DNA of 64,000 bases from Pomphorhynchus laevis. Taxonomy: Eukaryota > Acanthocephala > Palaeacanthocephala > Echinorhynchida > Pomphorhynchidae. The notes beneath the pieces were generated by a model. It saw nothing but the letters and a program-made list of their open reading frames with translations, did no database searches and was not told the origin of the DNA. Position 1 is the first letter of the stretch. Each line of letters opens with the position of its first letter. Shown here in pieces: positions 53,059-62,674 of this stretch. The stretch is taken from NCBI GenBank assembly GCA_012934845.2, contig WNNJ02000823.1, positions 124,001 through 188,000 on the forward strand. Reading direction: 5' to 3'. The position numbers and the translations under genes are program-made.

Positions 53059-55012
53059 TAGACTTGTCTGGGTTCGCTCTCTCAGACGTGATTTCCGCTA
53101 GATCACTCCGTCTTTCCGTGATACCTATCTTGCTTATCGGCGGTCTCATCTCCACCTACTACGTACCAAATGCAACTCCTTTTGGCAGCATAAAATCATC
53201 ACTTCATTCAACACTAAGACTCTATGGAATACTTTTAACTTAATCCTTGCTCGCTCCTCTCCGCCGTGCTACATCAATCCTCATGATTATTCGTCATTTC
53301 TCCAGATTGAAGTATCCACGTTGCTCTCTAACACCCCGGTCTCCATCCTATCCTACACTGTCTAGCCTAGCCTCATTCTCCCGGAACTATTTCATCTTCT
53401 CCCTGTATCACCTTCCGAAGTCTCATCTGTTCTCATGTCCTTGCCCAGCAAAACCTCACCTGCCGATCCCCTGCCTACCCACATACTTAAATCCATATGC
53501 TCATCGATATCCCCTTTTCTCACAACCTTGTTTAACTCGTCCATCCGCAGTCGTATATTCCCTTCACACTGGAAATCCGCAATCGTTTGTCCCCTCTTTA
53601 AGAAACAATCGCTCGACCCCTCCCTTCCTTCTAGCTATCGCCCCATTTCACTACTCCTTACTCTTTCTAAGCTCTTAGAACGTTTCATCTTGATACAGAT
53701 CGACGCTTATCTCTCGTCATTCAATCTGTACCCTCCTTTCCAATCCGCTTTCCGCTCTAATTGTTCCACAGAAATCGCCTGCATGAAAGTTTACAACGAC
53801 TTACTCATTTCCTGTGACAATGCTTTATCAAGTGTTCTCATCTCCCTCGACCTCTCTCCGACTTCGACATCGTTGACCACTTCATCCTCCCTTCTCGCCT
53901 TCGTTATAATTACGGCTTTTCTTCCTCATCCGTAGCATGGATTTCCTCACATCTATCCGACCGTTATTTTCGAGTATGTTCAAATTCATCATACTCTCAT
54001 CCCATCCCTATTTTCTGCGGGTGTCACAAGGTTCAATCCTAGGAACTCTGCTTTTCTCTCTTCTACTTGGCGATCTCTCTCCGTTTATTAAACCTTACTC
54101 CTTTAACGTCATGCAATACGCCGATGACATCCTTATATATGCTTATGCACCCGTCCATCACATACACGATATCGCAATTTCTGCATCCAACTGTCTTTCT
54201 TCTATCTACAAACATCGCTCCCATCTTAGTCTCGTTCTAAACCCAGACAAGTCCAAAATAATGTGGATCGTCCCCAGTCAACTTAACATATCTTCTTCCC
54301 ATGTATCTTTTACCTCATCAATCATCCCCATAGTCCACGATCTCACTTTCTTAGGATTCCATTTCGATGATCACCTTTACCTTAAATTCTTTGTCCGTGA
54401 CAAGCTCCGCTCGTTCAACTTAATTCTCCGTGACATCCGCCGTATCTTCCCCCTTATCAACTTCCGTTCATGTATGTCTCTTCTTTCATCGCATCTTTTC
54501 CCTAAAATCGATTACTGCAGCAGCCTTTTCGCCAATACTCCTAAATCCATCATCCTACCGCTACAACGCATCATCAACTTCGCCGTTCGAGTGCTCCTAC
54601 ATATCCGTCGCGTTGACTACACATTCACATATATTGCCCAACTCTTCTGGCCCTCCATCCACATCCGCATACAACTCCGCCTTCTTCTCGTAACTTTTAG
54701 TCTCATCGCTGTCGGCTCCCCATCGTTCATCAACACCCCTTTCTTGGATGATACTCGCCCCACCTCTCTCTATCACTGCCATCCCGTAATTCTCTCTTAC
54801 TCTAAGTTCCTAATTACTCTAACAACTACGGTCACTGATCCTTCTTCGTTGCCACTCCACTCGCCTAGAATCAGCTCCTACTCAACGTTCGCTGCGATCC
54901 CTCCTTTATTGCATTCAAATGCCGCCTCCGTATTCACCTACTCGGCACGATTTAAATTTTTCTGTTGTTGTGGTCATGTAAGCCTGCGCCGGCACGCATT
55001 TGCCACGTAAAA
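53059..55012 (+). pseudogene. LINE A2, plus-strand arm of a head-to-head pair
   Basis: Plus strand: SDVISARSLRLSVIP (linker), SYRPISLLLTLSKLLERFI, a frameshifted motif A region, [20 protein letters not shown] and [13 protein letters not shown], then NPDKSKIMWIV and the C-terminal region to the 3' end, which reads ..GGCACGCATTTGCCACG and an A-rich tail (55012). Frameshifts at several points. Confidence 0.8.
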
Positions 55013-55027
55013 ATAAATCTTTTTTTT

Positions 55028-55790
55028 GTACGTAGACGATCTTAAAATTTGGTGAATAATAGGTAGAATTTAGATATGCATATCATCCAATCGTTAATCA
55101 ACAGTGTTTTGAGTGGGCGCGTTCCAACGGTTTGTTCATTAATATATCAAAGTGTGAAACGTGCTTGTGCGAGCATGCGATCTTGTCTCAAATGCAATGT
55201 ATTATCTAGATGAGCAGGCTATCGAGTTAGTTTTACAAGTAAAATATCTGGGTGTATGGTATAAAGCCTCTTATCATATCTCTTAGGATTGATCATTACT
55301 TATCTACTTGTATACACACTGATATGATTAAGCTATGCGTATGATATATTTTATTAACCGAACATTTAGTTTTTTAAGTTCGGGGTGATTAGAAACACTT
55401 GTAAATGCTTTACTTCTCAGCCATTTACTTTTATGCATTCTAATGTTCAAATGCTAGAATGATTCTACTAGACTTAAGAATGTGATGCGTCTAGTAGCTA
55501 TGCTCATAATTCGTTATGATATTTATATTACGATAAACTTAAAGCTTTGGATATGCATTCATGACGCGATCTTCACAATTTGCGAGATATGCGTTTCACG
55601 TATATTTCACTTAGCAGATTTTTCACTATGAACATCAAGTTTGGTGGATTGCTGAGTATCCAGTTCATTCAGATTTTGCAGGGCCCATTTGTCTTATTCA
55701 TCACCAAGTTGTTCGATCTAAAACAAAATAATTTGGACATATAATTGTAAATATATGCAATTGTTTGAGTGAACATACTGTCTGTTTAAC
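55028..55790 (+). pseudogene. decayed LINE RT C-terminal half
   Basis: Starts exactly with YVDDLKIW (55028-55051), the RT motif C of a LINE D/C-like element. Then come VKYLGVWYKASY and scattered thumb-like pieces. Many stops. The preceding RT part is missing; the A2 pair abuts the YVDD codons. Confidence 0.5.
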
Positions 55791-55809
55791 TTCACTTAAG
55801 CTATTCAAA

Positions 55810-55885
55810 TGACACTTTTATTGCGATTTTTAACATTTATGCAAAAATTCAAGCATTGATGTGCCTCGCATTTCTACTTAAAAAA
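55810..55885. repeat. inverted repeat flanking PLE2, left
   Basis: About 75 bp, inverted relative to 58354-58428 with roughly 80-85% agreement. The inner core AAGTAGAAATGCG..GGCAC.TCAATGCTTG is best conserved. Penelope-like elements can carry terminal repeats in inverted orientation. Confidence 0.65.
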
Positions 55886-55956
55886 TGAAATATAAAAAAC
55901 AAAGCTTGCATACAACATAAAATTAAAGGCTGATATACTAGATATTAACCCACCTT

Positions 55957-56835
55957 GTGATGTTCTTCTTAACCAAGAAGATCGGCATACTCTCCTTACT
56001 GTGTGGGATTTTCGTTGCATTTTCATTTTTTAATGTGTGGGATTATGTCGATGGATTGGCAATGAGCAAACTTCTTGCTCCTGTATTGTTCGAATTATAC
56101 ATGATATACTATGACAAATTATTTTGTCATGGAGTTATCAGGTGGTTTCGTTATGTTGACGATGTTTTTTGGATGCTCAGAATTGCGTTCACAGGATTTC
56201 CTTACCCATACGCTAAATTCTAAGGATTCTCGTATTCAATGGTGCATTTTTTCCATGAATCTGACATAGATATACCTTTTCTGATATCTTGATAAATCGG
56301 GTTAATTCTTCTATACTTCAACCAGGTGTCTATCAAGAAGTTGGTACAAGGACTGAAATACTTTCGTGGACCTTAAATGTTCTAACTAAATGGCTAATTT
56401 CCGCTACTACGTCACATTACCTACTTTGCAAGCTTATCTGATTTAACTGAAAGAGAAAAGCCTATCACACATAATTTACTAAAATGTGGTTTTCCGCTTT
56501 AGGCTATTAAGAAAGCTAAATTTAAATCTATAGCGCATAAAAATAAAGTTTTTGGTTCTGAAAAAAAGAATACTTCGTATAGGAATACCTTTTGTTAGTA
56601 ACAAATGGAATTCACTATTTTCATAAAAAATAGTTGTATTAACCAAGTGCACATTTTTAACAGAAAATTACCTAAACTTCACAACATTTTTAAGCGTAAA
56701 CCAAATTTGAACAAAGATGCCATTGTTTATAAAATACCTTGTAAAGAATGTAATCAGGTATATGTTGGTCAAACGGGTCAAGGTTTGGTTAAGCGTATTA
56801 AACAATATCATTATAATTTTAATCATAATTAGAAA
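55957..56835 (+). pseudogene. Penelope-like element PLE2, RT and GIY-YIG start
   Basis: Plus-strand relic: WDYVDGLAMSKLLAPVLFEL and IRWFRYVDDVFW (Penelope RT motif C) at 56040-56180. After frameshifts, KIPCKECNQVYVGQTGQGLV (56740-56800) is the beginning of the GIY-YIG nuclease. The reading stops at 56835, where LINE G sequence begins; the nuclease C-terminus is found at 57925. Confidence 0.75.
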
Positions 56836-56859
56836 TTATTTTCATAATCATAATTAGAA

Positions 56860-57640
56860 ATTTTCTTTGGTGTATAGTTTAGGTGGTGAGCCAATTGAGC
56901 AGGTACAGTGCACTAGAGACTTAGGGGTACTTGTGCACGAGTCGTTAAAGAGTCGTCCAAACACAGACAGGATTATTTAGTAGACCAGACAATTGAGCTA
57001 TGTGCTTCGTAGGTGCTTTCGTTACCCATCTGTGTTTTGTCTTAAAGTAATGTACAACTCAATAATTAGGCCCATTCTTTTATACTGTACACCATCAACA
57101 TTTTCGTGCACGCGAGGCGAGCTGAATGATTTAGAAAATGTTCTTTGCAGGTTGACGAGGTGATGTCGTCTTCCGAGTAGTTATTCTTATAGGGATCGCT
57201 TGTGAGAGATAGGCATACCGTCGGTTCGATCTGCGATAGTGTGTAGCGACATCTTATGCTTCAGAGATATGTTACTCGGACGTGATGGGTGGCCGGCAAA
57301 CTGTATCCAGCGGAACAAACGTAATACGAATCGGGGCCACTCTTTGACTGTGAAAACGCTGCACCATGGGAAGCTGTCTAGAATCAGTCACCTATCGCAC
57401 CGGGCGGTGAGAATGTGGAACTTACTTCCGGAGGATATGGTCGCTATTTAGAGTAGACAGCAGTTCATGCGGAGGATGGAGCAATGGATGTGCGAGACAC
57501 ACTCACAGTCTATAACCGAATCGTTATCCTTGGGAGGAATGTTGAATATTTTATTTTCAATTTTTTTTCTTTTTTTCATGTGATCAGACAAAACAGCCCT
57601 ACGGCTACAGTCTTGTAATTGAATAAATAAATAAATACCA
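56860..57640 (+). pseudogene. LINE G, 3' fragment inside PLE2
   Basis: Plus strand: CTRDLGVLVHESLKSRPN, YNSIIRPILLYCTPSTF, then LGRDGWPANCIQRNKRNTNR and LSHRAVRMWNLLPEDMVAI, the usual C-terminal region of CR1-like LINEs. The 3' end is TTGTAATTGAATAAATAAATAAAT (split over 57615-57638). 5'-truncated insertion. Confidence 0.75.
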
Positions 57641-57647
57641 GTAAGAG

Positions 57648-57842
57648 TTGGACGTTTTTCAAAAATTTCTTTTTCTTTTTGAAAATATTCAATTCCTTTA
57701 TCTAATTTTTCAGCATGGACTCTTTTCTGTTTTTCGAGGAGCCTTGAAGGTTTTATAGCTTCATTAGAGAACGGTTTGCGACATAAAAGACAGAATGGAA
57801 TATATTTATCATAGGAACTTTCGATGAATCCAAAAGCTAAAT
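57648..57842 (-). pseudogene. BED-finger fragment of a hAT-derived (ZBED5/FAM200-like) gene
   Basis: Minus-strand open stretch: YLAFGFIESSYDKYIPFCLL, CRKPFSNEAIKPSRLL and HAEKLDKGIEYFQKEK. From memory this matches the N-terminal part of ZBED5/FAM200-type proteins (YLxxGF...PxCxxCxxxxSNExMxPSKLxxH). The CxxC pair and one His are visible; the usual final His region is altered. Only about 65 codons remain. Confidence 0.6.
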
Positions 57843-57889
57843 ACTAAAAAAATAAATAAATAAAGCTAAATAAATAAATAAATTTCACC

Positions 57890-57920
57890 AGAGGAAATAC
57901 GTCGTTAGCGCGTATTTCTT
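57890..57920 (+). repeat. structured dispersed repeat, copy 3 (hairpin part)
   Basis: Aligns without gaps to 12-39 of copy 1. The hairpin arms AAATACGT (57895-57902) and GCGTATTT (57910-57917) keep pairing although two positions differ from copy 1. It lies at the boundary between the insertions and the remainder of PLE2. Confidence 0.6.
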
Positions 57921-57924
57921 AAAG

Positions 57925-58350
57925 GAACCAATTCTAGTGCTGTTGCTCAGCATTTTGTGAGTTTGAATCATTCCGTTGATTTTGAAAATGCATCTATTTT
58001 ATCATTTAAAAGTAACTTGTTATCTCGCATTATTCAAGAAGCGTATTTTATTAAAAAAAGAACCTAATTTAATGCTTAATAATAAATCCGATTACAACCT
58101 TAAATTAAATTATAATGAATTATTCCAATATTACATTATTTTAATTTTTTCAATATGTTTGTTTTTTCTAATTGTATTATTATTTTGTTTTGGTTTAGAT
58201 TAAATTATAATTAATTACTTATTCGGTTCGTATGTATTTATCTTTTGTTTTATGATTTGATTTTTTCTTTTTTCGTTTTGTTTGTTTCAAAATGTGTCTT
58301 GTTCAATTTTGTGTTGTATGCGTGTTTTGTTTTTCGGTATTTTCCTTTTT
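57925..58350 (+). pseudogene. PLE2 nuclease C-terminus and 3' UTR
   Basis: Plus strand: SSAVAQHFVSLNHSVDFENA and LLSRIIQEAYFI match the end of the GIY-YIG domain of PLE1 (AVAQHALSTGHNIDFDNVEV). A frameshift lies at an A-rich run near 58056. AT-rich 3' UTR follows to the inverted repeat. Confidence 0.7.
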
Positions 58351-58353
58351 ATT

Positions 58354-58428
58354 TTTTAAGTAGAAATGCGGGGCACGTCAATGCTTGTATTTTTGTATAA
58401 ATGTTAAAAAAACGAAATCTTTTGAACA
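58354..58428. repeat. inverted repeat flanking PLE2, right
   Basis: Counterpart of 55810-55885 in opposite orientation. See that entry. Confidence 0.65.
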
Positions 58429-59122
58429 TTCAAATTTTAATCCTGATAATGATAGCAGAAGCTATCGAAATATTGTAATTTTTTAATAAAGGGTAATTCT
58501 TTTCTTCTTTGTTCCTGTAAATCTATATATTCGAAATATATAGATATGGGTTTAGTGTTTACTATCTTTAAACTGTTTATTGTTTATTTTTATAATTTGT
58601 TTATTCCCTCAAATTGGCAAATTCTCTTTTTTGTTTTAACTTATGCTTTCTATTTTTGTTGTAATCAATCAGACAAAAAGGTATCACTTCTTTATTTTAT
58701 TATAAAAATAAAGCCACTATATATTCTTTTTGAATGCCTTTATCCATTCTATGTTTTAAATTACGTATTACAAAATTTATGCTAAAAGTACATTATCGTT
58801 TTTGAAGAACTATAAAATAAAATTCGGCGTGCGACTCATCGGTAAGAGATTCTTCCAACGATTGACTAAAAGTGGGCTCCTAGACGGCCACTTATTATTG
58901 CTCCACACGCATATTGTTGTACATATTGCATTAAATAAAATTCGGCGTGTACTTGACAACATCACTATTTCACTAGAGTAAACAAGATAATGGACCATTT
59001 GACGGCCGATTCGAATATTATTTTTGTAGCGAATATATTAATTTTCACCCAATAATCTTATCGAGGGACCATTTTCATGCATTGTAGCACTAAAAATAGT
59101 CAATGATCTTATTCAATGTATT
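58429..59122. other. intergenic, nothing coding recognised
   Basis: AT-rich. AAATAAAATTCGGCGTG occurs twice (58816-58832 and 58930-58946). No gene seen. Confidence 0.45.
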
Positions 59123-59246
59123 ATTTTGCCTTATATAATTCATATATAATCCATCCGCCGTTTGCTCTATGTCGGTTGCTCACTAGTCAAATCCGCTCGC
59201 CCCTAATCTCATCCCCTTCTAATATAATTTATATATAAGGCAAAAT
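59123..59246. mobile_element. 124-bp MITE-like element
   Basis: Perfect 15-bp terminal inverted repeats ATTTTGCCTTATATA (59123-59137) and inverse (59232-59246) enclose a pyrimidine-rich, GC-richer core (59155-59215). Target duplication is ambiguous because the ends are AT-rich. Confidence 0.65.
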
Positions 59247-59295
59247 TAGTTTGCTGCAAATCAGAAACATCTAATATTTTCACTATTTTTAATTG

Positions 59296-59498
59296 ATGTT
59301 AATTTATAGGAACAAAAGAAAACCAAAGGATTATTCAATACTTCAATGCAACTGCCATCACCAAGAAAATATATTTTTTTAAATTGATATTTTTTTCTTT
59401 TTCTTTTCAAAAAATCTTTTCCTGATGAAGGCAGTTGCCATTGAGATATTGAATAATCATTTGGTCTTTGATTTTCCTTTGTTCCTATAAATTAACAT
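59296..59498. mobile_element. 203-bp foldback element
   Basis: Arms of about 65-70 bp (59296-59360 and 59427-59498) are inverted copies with a few mismatches and small gaps. The right arm begins CCTGATGAAGGCAGTTGCC (59421-59439): a CTGATGA followed by a 3-bp hairpin, reminiscent of half a hammerhead core, but without the GAAA segment. Confidence 0.65.
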
Positions 59499-59598
59499 TT
59501 GCGAAATTCGAGGAAATGGATGACTTAATGAATAAAATGACTTAATAAAATAAATTACGTAAAATAAAGAAACCCAGTAATAATATTTGTTTATTATC

Positions 59599-59680
59599 TT
59601 CTCAGTACATCAGTGACCTTGCTTTGTATGAATCCATTTTCATTTCAAATTCCGAAAATAAATAACAAATATAGAATATT
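59599..59680. repeat. 82-bp direct repeat, first copy
   Basis: Repeated at 60129-60210 with two mismatches (offset 530 bp). The two copies bracket structured repeat copy 2 and a LINE fragment, suggesting a segmental duplication or the flanks of a composite insertion. Confidence 0.85.
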
Positions 59681-59754
59681 TGAATATATTCAAATATTTG
59701 AATATATTTGAAAATATTCTATATTTGAATAACGAATATAGAATATAACAAATA

Positions 59755-59880
59755 TAGAATACACGTCCTTGACACGTATTTGGCCCCGCTGCTATGTTGG
59801 GTAGGGGAGTTAGGGGCCGAAACATGATAGCATAGCAGTTCCTCCTGATGACCTCTAATTCTTATACAACGTCTGTTATT
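59755..59880 (+). repeat. structured dispersed repeat, copy 2
   Basis: Closely related to 21-140. Pairings: GGCCCC (59782-59787) with GGGGCC (59813-59818), and CTGCTATG (59789-59796) with CATAGCAG (59831-59838). The strands interleave as in an H-type pseudoknot. Confidence 0.6.
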
Positions 59881-60064
59881 TATTAGTCAATTCATAAACA
59901 ATTACTTTTATCTTAAATTTTAATTTTAAATTTTTAACTTGATTTAAATTATAAAAAGTCGTATAGCAATAATTTATTTAATTATTAAATTGTGATTTAG
60001 CATTATTATTTTTTGTTTATTTTATAATTATATTAAATACGTAGACTCAGTTAGCTAATTTGAT

Positions 60065-60128
60065 TCTTAGGATTCCATTTAGATTATTACCTTTCTCTTA
60101 AACTCTTCGTCCGCGACAAGGTTCGCTT
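60065..60128 (+). pseudogene. short LINE family A fragment
   Basis: Encodes FLGFHLDYYLSLKLFVRDKV, which matches LGFHFDDHLSLKPFVRDKV of LINE A elements. About 60 bp; it ends at the second 82-bp repeat. Confidence 0.65.
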
Positions 60129-60210
60129 TTCTCAGTACATCAGTGACCTTGCTTTGTATGAATCCATTTTCATTTCAAATTTCGAAGATAAATAACAAAT
60201 ATAGAATATT
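60129..60210. repeat. 82-bp direct repeat, second copy
   Basis: See 59599-59680. Confidence 0.85.
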
Positions 60211-60939
60211 ATATAATTGTATAATTCAAATCATAATTGAATAAATAGCACTTTTACGATTGCTTAAAATGTCCATGTTAGTTTTAAATCTTTATACACA
60301 AAAATTTCAAGTTTTGTTATACATTGGATAATTGTATCAACACAACTATCTTTGAATAATTTACTAATTTTGGTCTTCAGGATTTGCCGAAATGGTTTCT
60401 GAGTTGTTGTCTTGAATGACAGTTTTTCATTAAAATATCGTCGTTATGAAACTCACCAGCTGTAGATTATGCATGTATTTCCATAAATCTGAATAGTAAT
60501 TATATTGGATATCCAGATTAGATTCACATATTCAGCTTTGCTGCTACGACAATTTCGTAAATGACTTCTCATCACATTGTAGACTAGCTGAGTCATTCTG
60601 TTATATTTATTAATAAAGATAAAGGATTATAAAAGATATATAGACTTATTTTATTAAAGTATTATATTACACTAAGTATTTCTGTTATTTATTTTTCCGA
60701 GTATTTACCACCAAAGTATTATATTACATTAAATAATTAAATGACAATCTAGTCATTGATTTTTTTCCTTTTTCTGTGAACAGAAATAAAATAGCCATTT
60801 GTGGTTAATAACTTGTGTGAAAATAAAAAAAATAAAAATAAAATGATGGTATCTACATACATTGCAGATTTTATTAAATGAAATTATCTTATAGTATTTT
60901 ATTTTTGATAAATTTAAATAGTTCAATCTTGTCGATTCA
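60211..60939. other. upstream region of CK2 alpha
   Basis: AT-rich, no other gene seen. It must hold the CK2 alpha promoter and 5' UTR. AAATAG at 60916-60921 before the start codon could be an acceptor; not supported further. Confidence 0.4.
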
Positions 60940-62674
60940 ATGCCAATTCCAACAAAATCTCGTATTTATACTGATGTTAACCAATTAAAACCGAATGATT
61001 ACTGGGACTATGAAAACACTATCGTACAAAAAGGAAACATTGATGACTATCAAATTGTTCGAAAATTAGGTCGAGGAAAATACAGCGATGTTTTTCAAGG
61101 AGTGAATGTTATTAAATCAGAAAAGATCGTAATCAAAGTTTTAAAGGTAAGAGATTTGCTTTCTTTTGAAGTCCTGAAATACTCTTAAAATTAAATCAAA
61201 GTTTTTATTTGATAAATGGTTTATTATAAGAGTTAATTTTAAATATGTCGATGAAAATTACAACATTAAAAATAATAAGATTTTATTTTTCGTATTTCTT
61301 TTTATTAAAATAAGATTTAATATTTTTAATTAATTGTATTTTATTAAAATTAAATATTTAAAATATAAAAGTTTAATTGATAACGTAAAGATTTCCTGAA
61401 TTCGAATATCTGTAATGCTAGGCATTATATGATGTATATATAGCACAATTCTTAATATCATAATATTCAAATAACAGGTAAAATTTTTATTTCAGAGCTT
61501 TCGGAGAGGCTCCTTCGTCAGTAAAAACAGAACAGTGTCCTGTCGTTTTACCTGTTGTTCTGGTTCGATTTGAATATTTTATATAATCTAATTAAATTCA
61601 AATATTTTTTAAAATTATAAAAGTCAATTGTGCATTATCGTAATTACATAATATTGTTAATGTGTGCCAATTGTTGGGCTTACTTAAATTTCTGACTTAT
61701 TTCTAGTGCAATAAATTTCACTAATAAAAATTCAAAATTAATTATCATTAATGGTTAATAATTCTTAATAATTACTTTTTTTATTATTAAAAGCAATCTC
61801 ACTCATGATGATAATTTTTATATTTAAATGCAATTAATCTATACTCTAAATAATGTTATTGTTGCCTATTGTATGGACCGAACATTTGTGTCTACAAAGA
61901 TTTTATAATTTAATGATATAAATTGATTATTTAAATAGATTATTTATTATTTGAAATATATTATTTAAAAGATTATTTATTAATTATTATTTATTAAAAG
62001 ATTATTTATTTGAACGTTAAATTATTTATTAGTTATGTCTTTTCTTAAAGAAATGTCTTTTATTACGTTTGTTAACTAATTTAATAAATTATTTTGAAAT
62101 TGTTATCTAATAGTATAAAAGTTATAAAGGACTGATTGCTAACATTCGTAATAGTGTTATTTGTTTATATTATAACACCTACATTACTTATTTTTTTAGT
62201 AAAAAAATACATTTCAATACTTTCATTTGTTGAGTAACTATATCAGACTATCTTTTGGGAAAAATTTTAAAATTTTCTATGCGCACATTTAAATATGACT
62301 TCAAAGCAATTATTTTAAATTCTAATGTCATAATTTTTGTTTTTTTACTTTGTGTCGAATGTTTCTTTGTTTAGCCTGTTAAGAAAAAGAAAATACGAAG
62401 GGAGATTAAAATTCTGTGTAATTTACGTGGTGGTCCTAATATCATCGAGTTACTAGACGTTGTTAAGGATCCATTGGTAGCTTTATTTTATATTTTTATA
62501 AACTTTTTATTTTCTGTAGTCACGAATTCCTTCGCTTATTCTGGAAAATGTGGACAACGTTGACTTTAAGGTAAATTTCTTTTTTAAGTATGTTCTTAGG
62601 TTTTGTATTCTAATTAGCTTTTTCAATCAATGGGAGATACGGATGTACGGTATTATATGTTTGAATTAATGAAG
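60940..62674 (+). CDS. CSNK2A: casein kinase 2 catalytic subunit alpha, exons 1-4 (gene continues beyond window)
   Basis: Exons 60940-61146, 62375-62476, 62520-62570 and 62618-62674 encode the first 139 residues. YWDYE, then [20 protein letters not shown] (glycine-rich ATP loop), VIKVLK (catalytic Lys), the CK2-specific basic cluster [36 protein letters not shown] (hinge) and [11 protein letters not shown]. Introns are GT-AG, phase 0: 1228, 43 and 47 nt. The donor at 62675 (GTGAGT) opens an intron that runs to the window end. The catalytic loop HRDVKPHN is not found in the window. CK2 alpha is a constitutive acidophilic Ser/Thr kinase forming a tetramer with CK2 beta. Confidence 0.95.
61462..61578 (-). 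mobile_element. 117-bp foldback element with hammerhead-like core in CK2 alpha intron 1
   Basis: Inverted repeats close the element: AATATTCAAAT (61462-61472) with 61568-61578, and AACAGGTAAAA (61473-61483) with 61546-61556, all perfect. On the minus strand the interior reads CTGACGA (61521-61515), one A, a 4-bp hairpin GGAGCCTCTCC (61513-61503), then GAAA (61502-61499): the conserved parts of a hammerhead ribozyme core. A U5A/UA5 pairing could act as stem I. A good stem III is not evident, so activity is doubtful. Confidence 0.5.

Noticed and set aside
59155-59215. tRNA-like (SINE) promoter boxes in the MITE core
   Set aside because: CACTAGTCAAATCC only loosely resembles a B box and no A box or cloverleaf could be found.
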